Shown here in pieces: positions 59,444-64,000 of a stretch of 64,000 nucleotides of DNA (position 1 is the stretch's first letter; every line of letters starts with the position of its first letter). The notes beneath the pieces are model-generated. The model was not told where the DNA came from and did no database searches. It saw nothing but the letters and a program-made list of their open reading frames with translations. The translations under genes and the position numbers were made by a program. Source of the DNA: Flavihumibacter cheonanensis (GTDB taxonomy: Bacteria; Bacteroidota; Bacteroidia; Chitinophagales; Chitinophagaceae). The DNA is taken from the NCBI RefSeq assembly GCF_022352215.1, contig NZ_JAKRWF010000001.1:1488001-1552000 (forward strand), in the 5' to 3' direction.

Positions 59444-62407
59444 ATGATTAAAATCCAGGGCCTCCCATACCTTGTCCCCTTTATACTATTCCTTTCCTTT
59501 GGATTACCTGGAATGGGGCAGCCTACGCTTGACCCGGACCTTCAGCAGCAAAAGCCTAAAAAATACGAAAACCGGATCCTCCGGGCCGAAAAAACCGGTG
59601 AAAAAAAATTTACTGCGCCGCGCCGCTTTTTCCAGAATACCTATACACATTATAATTATGTGTTCAATGCAGAAACCAAACTGACCCAGGTACTGGAGGC
59701 TGCCAAATTGCAACATATCGATCGCTATTCCGAGTTGCTTTCCTTTTATAATTATAGCCTGGATGCTACTTCTGCACAGAAAACGGAGCTGGATTCTGTT
59801 ATTTATAAGGTAAATGCGGGGGTCTTTTTGCATGATTTGCGGAGCGACTGGATGGATAATCTCTACCTGGCCATGGGACAGGCTTATTTATTCAGGAATA
59901 CCCTGGATTCAGCCTATATGACTTTCCAGTATATGAACTACGCGTTCCATCCAAAAGATCCGGATGGGTACGACCGGGTGATCGCTTCCAATTCCACAGA
60001 AGGAGGTAATGCGCTGAAAGTGTCTACTGCAGAAAAAAGAAATTTGCTGGATAAAGCTTTCTCCAGGCCGCCCAGCCGTAACGATGCACTTATTTGGCTG
60101 ATCCGGACCCACCTTGAACGTGATGAAACCGGACAAGCAGCCACGTTGATCCAGACCCTCCGCAATGACCCCCAGTTTCCGGAACGGCTCCATCCAAAGC
60201 TGCATGAAATGCAGGCCTACTATTTTTATAATCTGAAGCAATACGACAGTGCTGCTGTTTACCTCGGCCAGGCGCTTCCGGCAGCTGATAACAAGCAGGA
60301 AGCAGCCCGTTGGGAATTTCTAATGGGTCAGTTATTTAAGAAAGCAGGATCAACAGACCAGGCGATCGATGCCTTTGAGCAGGCTTCTAACCACACCCTA
60401 AACCCCGTAATGGAAGTTGCAGCGCAATTGGAGATCGCCTTGTTATCCGGAAACAGCGAGGGCCGAAACTGGAAAACAGTGGTTCAAACACTTGAAAAGA
60501 TGGCCCGCCGCGAGAAATATGCCAGCTATCGCGATTTGATTTACTATAGTATCGGGCAACTGGAATACCAGAACCAGGCATATACGGAAGCACAGCAACA
60601 CCTGCTCAAAGGCATTCGGTACAGTGTGCAAAATCCTGAGCAAAAAGCGCGGATCTGGTTGCTGCTTGGCGATGTCGCTTTTACACAGAAACAGTACCAA
60701 CCGGCAAAAGCTTATTATGACAGCGTCGAAAATAGTCTTATTGCAGAGGCTGAACTCCCGAAGCTGGAACAACGAAAGCAGGTGTTGAGTGTGGTTGTAG
60801 CCCAGTTGGAAATTATCGACCGTCAGGACAGTCTGCAGGCCCTGGCTGCTATGCCAGAAGCCGAACGAATGGATATTCTTAAGAAAAAACTTCGTCAACT
60901 GAGAAAACAGCAGGCAGCGCTCGAAAATGCCAATGCACCTGCAGGCAATAACTTTCCGGGCTTCAATAATGCAGGAAACCAACCACCTGCTGACCTTTTT
61001 GCTTCTGGCAGTTCTACGGAATTTTATTTCTACAACAATTCGCTTAAAAGCAGGGGATTTAATGAGTTCCGCAATAAATGGGGTAATCGTCCCAATACCG
61101 ATAACTGGCGAAGAAGCAGCAGCCAGAGCAATCCTGTATTCAGCAAGGAAAAGAAAGGCAATCAGCAGGATCTCCCCGAAGAAACAGATGAAGACACCAA
61201 CCTCGATCAATTACTGGAAAACATTCCGCTGACCCCCGAAAAGCTGCAGACATCTAAAGATTCGGTTGCCCAAGCCCGTTATCTTATTGCAGTTACCCTT
61301 CAGAATAAACTCGAAGATTATGCGGGTGCTGCAACGGAATATGAGTGGTTGCTTGAAAATTATCCGGGTGGACAACTGGAAGCAGATGTGCTCTATAATC
61401 TGACTATCTGTTACAGGATGTTGGGTAAGCAGGGGGAATTATCGGTCACCACGAAACAATTGAATGAAAAATTCCCGCAATCGCGGCAAGCGCAACTGGT
61501 CAAAGATCCAATTGCAGTTCAGGCGGCTGACAGTTCACAAAGCCGGCAGGCTACCGCTACGTATGACCAGATCTACAATCAGTTTTTATCAGGACAATTT
61601 GAGCAGGCTGTTGCTGCCAAACGTACTGCGGATAGTTTATACGGTCCTCATAACTGGACACCACAGTTACTGTATATTGAATCCATCTATTATATCAAAC
61701 AGCAAAACGACAGCATCGCAATAACCGTACTGGAACAACTCAAACGCCAGTTTCCGGAACATGCACTTTCAGAGAAGGTAAATACCATGATTGATGTGTT
61801 GAGAAGGAGAAAGGAAATTGAAAGCTATCTAACCAACCTGGAAGTAGAAAGGCAGGCGGATGACTCCACCCGTTTTCAACCAATTCCAGTAGTAAAAGCA
61901 ACTGAAACGCCTGCTCCAAAAGATATCAAGGCTGCTGTACCGGTACAAAAAACGATTGTAGCGCCACCAAAAGCCGACAGTACGCGTCTTAAGAAAGAGG
62001 CACCAAAATTGCCGGAGAAACCATTGTTCAGTCGCCATGCAGAACAACCCCATTTTGTTGTAATTGTACTAACGAATGTGGATCCCGTATATGTTAATGA
62101 AACAAAAAATGCATTTGATCGCTATCACCGGGAAAAATATTATAACCAGCCAATGAATGTAGCCATTACTTCAATTGCTGATACGGTGAAGCTGGTTACT
62201 ATTCGCGGCATGGCAAATGAAGCTGCTGCACTCGATTATATTGAAAGGGCAAAAGCACTGGCTGAACGTGATATCATTCCCTGGATGAAAAAGGAAAACT
62301 ATTATTTTATGCCGGTAGCGGAAGACAATCTGAATTTATTACTTGACAGCACCAATTTGCCGGCGTACAGAAGTTTTCTGCAACAGGTATTCCCTAATTT
62401 AAAGTAA
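59444..62407 (+). CDS. porW: Type IX secretion component PorW/SprE, TPR protein
   Basis: Large exported protein with many TPR-like helical repeats (for example DSAYMTFQYMNYAFHP, QYDSAAVYLGQALPAADNKQEAARWEFLMGQLF), a glutamine/asparagine-rich linker (~residues 490-530) and a C-terminal domain (HFVVIVLTNVDPVYVNETKNAFDRYH). The opening block with KYENRILRAEKTGEKKFTAPRRFFQNTYTHYNYVFNAE matches PorW/SprE, needed for type IX secretion and gliding in relatives. Unlike lipoprotein homologues, its signal peptide has no lipobox cysteine. A class A PBP gene follows after 25 bases. Confidence 0.88.
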   Translation: MIKIQGLPYLVPFILFLSFGLPGMGQPTLDPDLQQQKPKKYENRILRAEKTGEKKFTAPRRFFQNTYTHYNYVFNAETKLTQVLEAAKLQHIDRYSELLSFYNYSLDATSAQKTELDSVIYKVNAGVFLHDLRSDWMDNLYLAMGQAYLFRNTLDSAYMTFQYMNYAFHPKDPDGYDRVIASNSTEGGNALKVSTAEKRNLLDKAFSRPPSRNDALIWLIRTHLERDETGQAATLIQTLRNDPQFPERLHPKLHEMQAYYFYNLKQYDSAAVYLGQALPAADNKQEAARWEFLMGQLFKKAGSTDQAIDAFEQASNHTLNPVMEVAAQLEIALLSGNSEGRNWKTVVQTLEKMARREKYASYRDLIYYSIGQLEYQNQAYTEAQQHLLKGIRYSVQNPEQKARIWLLLGDVAFTQKQYQPAKAYYDSVENSLIAEAELPKLEQRKQVLSVVVAQLEIIDRQDSLQALAAMPEAERMDILKKKLRQLRKQQAALENANAPAGNNFPGFNNAGNQPPADLFASGSSTEFYFYNNSLKSRGFNEFRNKWGNRPNTDNWRRSSSQSNPVFSKEKKGNQQDLPEETDEDTNLDQLLENIPLTPEKLQTSKDSVAQARYLIAVTLQNKLEDYAGAATEYEWLLENYPGGQLEADVLYNLTICYRMLGKQGELSVTTKQLNEKFPQSRQAQLVKDPIAVQAADSSQSRQATATYDQIYNQFLSGQFEQAVAAKRTADSLYGPHNWTPQLLYIESIYYIKQQNDSIAITVLEQLKRQFPEHALSEKVNTMIDVLRRRKEIESYLTNLEVERQADDSTRFQPIPVVKATETPAPKDIKAAVPVQKTIVAPPKADSTRLKKEAPKLPEKPLFSRHAEQPHFVVIVLTNVDPVYVNETKNAFDRYHREKYYNQPMNVAITSIADTVKLVTIRGMANEAAALDYIERAKALAERDIIPWMKKENYYFMPVAEDNLNLLLDSTNLPAYRSFLQQVFPNLK

Positions 62408-62432
62408 ACAGCTCCGTTCGAAAAACAACAAT

Positions 62433-64000
62433 ATGAAACAGGTAACACGCGTATTTTGGAAAATTTTCTTCATTGGCTTTGGACTCTTCCTGGTGTTGAT
62501 CTTATCCATCAATCTCGGAGTGTTTGGCAAACTACCTTCTCTCAGTGAATTGGAGAACCCGTCTATACTCCAGGCAACAGAAGTGTATGCTGCAGATGGA
62601 ACACTAATGGGAAAATATTTTCGGGATCGGGGCAACAGAAGTAATGTGGAGTATCGGGATATCAGCAAACATGCAGTAAATGCCCTGATAGCAACGGAAG
62701 ATGAACGTTTTTTTGATCATTCAGGAATTGATGGAAAATCGGTTTTGCGTGCCATTATATTCCTTGGACGGGAGGGAGGTGGCTCTACCATTACACAGCA
62801 GTTGGCGCTCAACATGTTTGCTGAGCGCTCCAAAAATCCAATCCTTCGCGTTGTGCAGAAGCTGAAGGAATGGGTTATCGCCATTAAGCTGGAAAGAAAT
62901 TTTACTAAACAGGAAATATTAACGCTTTATCTCAATACAGTTCCGTTTGGAGAGAATGTTTATGGTATCCGCAATGCATCGCTGACATTTTTTCAAAAAG
63001 AGCCCGACCGTCTGGCACCTGAGGAAGCAGCTGTATTGATTGGACTATTAAAGGGGAATACCCTTTACAATCCAAGAAGAAACCCGAAGGCGGCTGTTAG
63101 TCGCCGTAATGTAGTACTGGACCAGATGACCAAAAACGGGTACCTCACAGAAGAAGAAGGAGCTAAACTGAAGAAAAAGCCGATAGCACTCAATTACCGG
63201 AAGCAGGATGAAACTGCCGGATTAGCACCCTATTTCCGTGAAGTACTCAGAGAAGATATAAAGAAATGGTGTAAGGAAACCACCAACCCTGCTACCGGTG
63301 AACCTTATGATATTTACAAAGATGGATTGCGAATTTATACAACCATCAATCCACGCATGCAGATCTATGCGGAAGAAGCAGTTGCCAAACACATGCCGGT
63401 ATTACAGAAAGCCATGGATGCCCAGTCTTCCATAAAAAAAGGAACGGTTTGGGAAGGGCGGAACAGTGTACTGGAAGCAGCCATGAAAGCAAGCGACCGT
63501 TGGAAAAATGGCAAAGAAGATGGAATGACAGAAGAAGAATTACGGAAAAGTTTTAAAACCAAAACACCGATGAAAGTTTTTGCGTGGAATTCACGCAGGG
63601 AAAAGGATACGGTGATGACTCCGCTGGATTCCATTAAATACCATCGCCAAATGCTGCAAACTTCCTTTATGGTAATGGATCCGATTACAGGTGAAGTTAA
63701 AGCATGGGTAGGTGGAATTGATTTTAAAACCTATAAGTTTGATCACGCTAATATTAATACCAAACGTCAGGTAGGTTCCAGCATCAAACCATTTTTATAT
63801 TGTCAGGCAATAGAAGAAGCAGGTTTTACACCGGAAACTCCGGTTGAAAATGTAGCACAGGATTTTCCAGGATTCGGATTGGTACCAGCAAAGGGTGTGT
63901 GTAAAGGAAATACAGTATCAATGGCAACAGCCCTCACTTATTCCTACAACTGTGCAACTGCCTATATTATGAAGCAGATAGGGCCCAAACGTTTTGTTGA
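62433..64000 (+). CDS. Class A penicillin-binding protein (PBP1A-like), 3' end outside the window
   Basis: Peptidoglycan glycosyltransferase/transpeptidase. One N-terminal helix (IFFIGFGLFLVLILSINLGVF), then the GT51 domain with catalytic E89 in TEDERFFDHSGID, GGSTITQQLALNMF and ERNFTKQEILTLYLNTVPFGENVYG. The transpeptidase domain has S449-x-x-K452 in VGSSIKPF and S504-Y-N506; the KTG motif would lie beyond the window. 522 codons are visible without a stop. It follows porW in the same direction, so both cell-envelope genes may be co-transcribed. Confidence 0.96.
   Translation, partial: MKQVTRVFWKIFFIGFGLFLVLILSINLGVFGKLPSLSELENPSILQATEVYAADGTLMGKYFRDRGNRSNVEYRDISKHAVNALIATEDERFFDHSGIDGKSVLRAIIFLGREGGGSTITQQLALNMFAERSKNPILRVVQKLKEWVIAIKLERNFTKQEILTLYLNTVPFGENVYGIRNASLTFFQKEPDRLAPEEAAVLIGLLKGNTLYNPRRNPKAAVSRRNVVLDQMTKNGYLTEEEGAKLKKKPIALNYRKQDETAGLAPYFREVLREDIKKWCKETTNPATGEPYDIYKDGLRIYTTINPRMQIYAEEAVAKHMPVLQKAMDAQSSIKKGTVWEGRNSVLEAAMKASDRWKNGKEDGMTEEELRKSFKTKTPMKVFAWNSRREKDTVMTPLDSIKYHRQMLQTSFMVMDPITGEVKAWVGGIDFKTYKFDHANINTKRQVGSSIKPFLYCQAIEEAGFTPETPVENVAQDFPGFGLVPAKGVCKGNTVSMATALTYSYNCATAYIMKQIGPKRFV

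Overview
The window looks like a chromosomal segment of a Bacteroidota bacterium, most likely from the Chitinophagaceae/Chitinophagales. The reasons are: promoter elements of the Bacteroidota type (TAnnTTTG, in the best cases 19-22 nt after a TTG) in front of many genes and almost no Shine-Dalgarno sequences; a PorW/SprE-type component of the type IX secretion system; TonB-dependent receptors with N-terminal carboxypeptidase-regulatory domains; a ParA-ParB-DUF5683-DapB block; a CusA-type pump fused to its outer-membrane factor; and a tRNA-Leu gene without an encoded CCA. The DNA is densely coding. No intergenic gap exceeds 300 bases, and I see no insertion sequence, prophage, CRISPR array or rRNA.

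Layout. 1-13.6 kb is accessory metabolism and regulation: an AraC regulator and a pirin, a secreted serine hydrolase, a Tat-exported phosphocholine-type phospholipase C, a DODA-type dioxygenase, a Crp-like regulator with an NAD(P)H oxidoreductase, two alpha/beta hydrolases, and a LytS/LytT-type two-component pair. 13.6-17.6 kb holds two related lipoproteins, a VIT-family transporter and a further lipoprotein, then tRNA-Leu(CAG). 17.8-22.1 kb is a minus-strand set: dapD with an EamA transporter, a small outer-membrane barrel, and a metallophosphoesterase with an FMN reductase. 22.2-26.8 kb is housekeeping: an MBL-fold hydrolase, parA, parB, DUF5683, dapB and an Rrf2 regulator. 26.8-36.2 kb has a TlpA-like thioredoxin, an SDR-type threonine dehydrogenase, kdsA, a very large TamB-like protein and ribBA. 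36.4-39.6 kb is one large TonB receptor with strongly biased codons.

40.6-47.7 kb is the most interesting region: a plus-strand cluster with a RimK-like ATP-grasp ligase, a YbdK/GCS2-type carboxylate-amine ligase, two unknown small proteins, a lipoprotein amidohydrolase, a stand-alone class I glutamine amidotransferase, a second diverged ATP-grasp-like protein and a cupin. Together they look like a pathway that makes or modifies an amide- or peptide-bonded small molecule whose identity cannot be read from sequence. 47.7-56 kb is a minus-strand metal-efflux locus: TonB receptor, small secreted protein, CusA-TolC fusion and CusB-like adaptor. 56.1-59.3 kb carries a GNAT enzyme and a six-gene minus-strand operon (TM/coiled-coil protein, bactofilin, AtpZ, AtpI-like, SprT-like, barrel). 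59.4-64 kb holds porW/sprE and the start of a class A penicillin-binding protein that runs off the window.

Non-coding structure is rich for such compact DNA. Degenerate heptamer arrays (TYTCACR) occur at four loci, one encoding the C-terminus of the TamB-like protein. A 41-bp GC-rich palindromic element occurs twice in opposite orientation, with a decayed third copy. Several genes have their -7 element only 4-5 nt before ATG, which predicts leaderless mRNAs. Perfect inverted repeats lie in front of phospholipase C, cusA, the metal-locus TonB receptor and porW.
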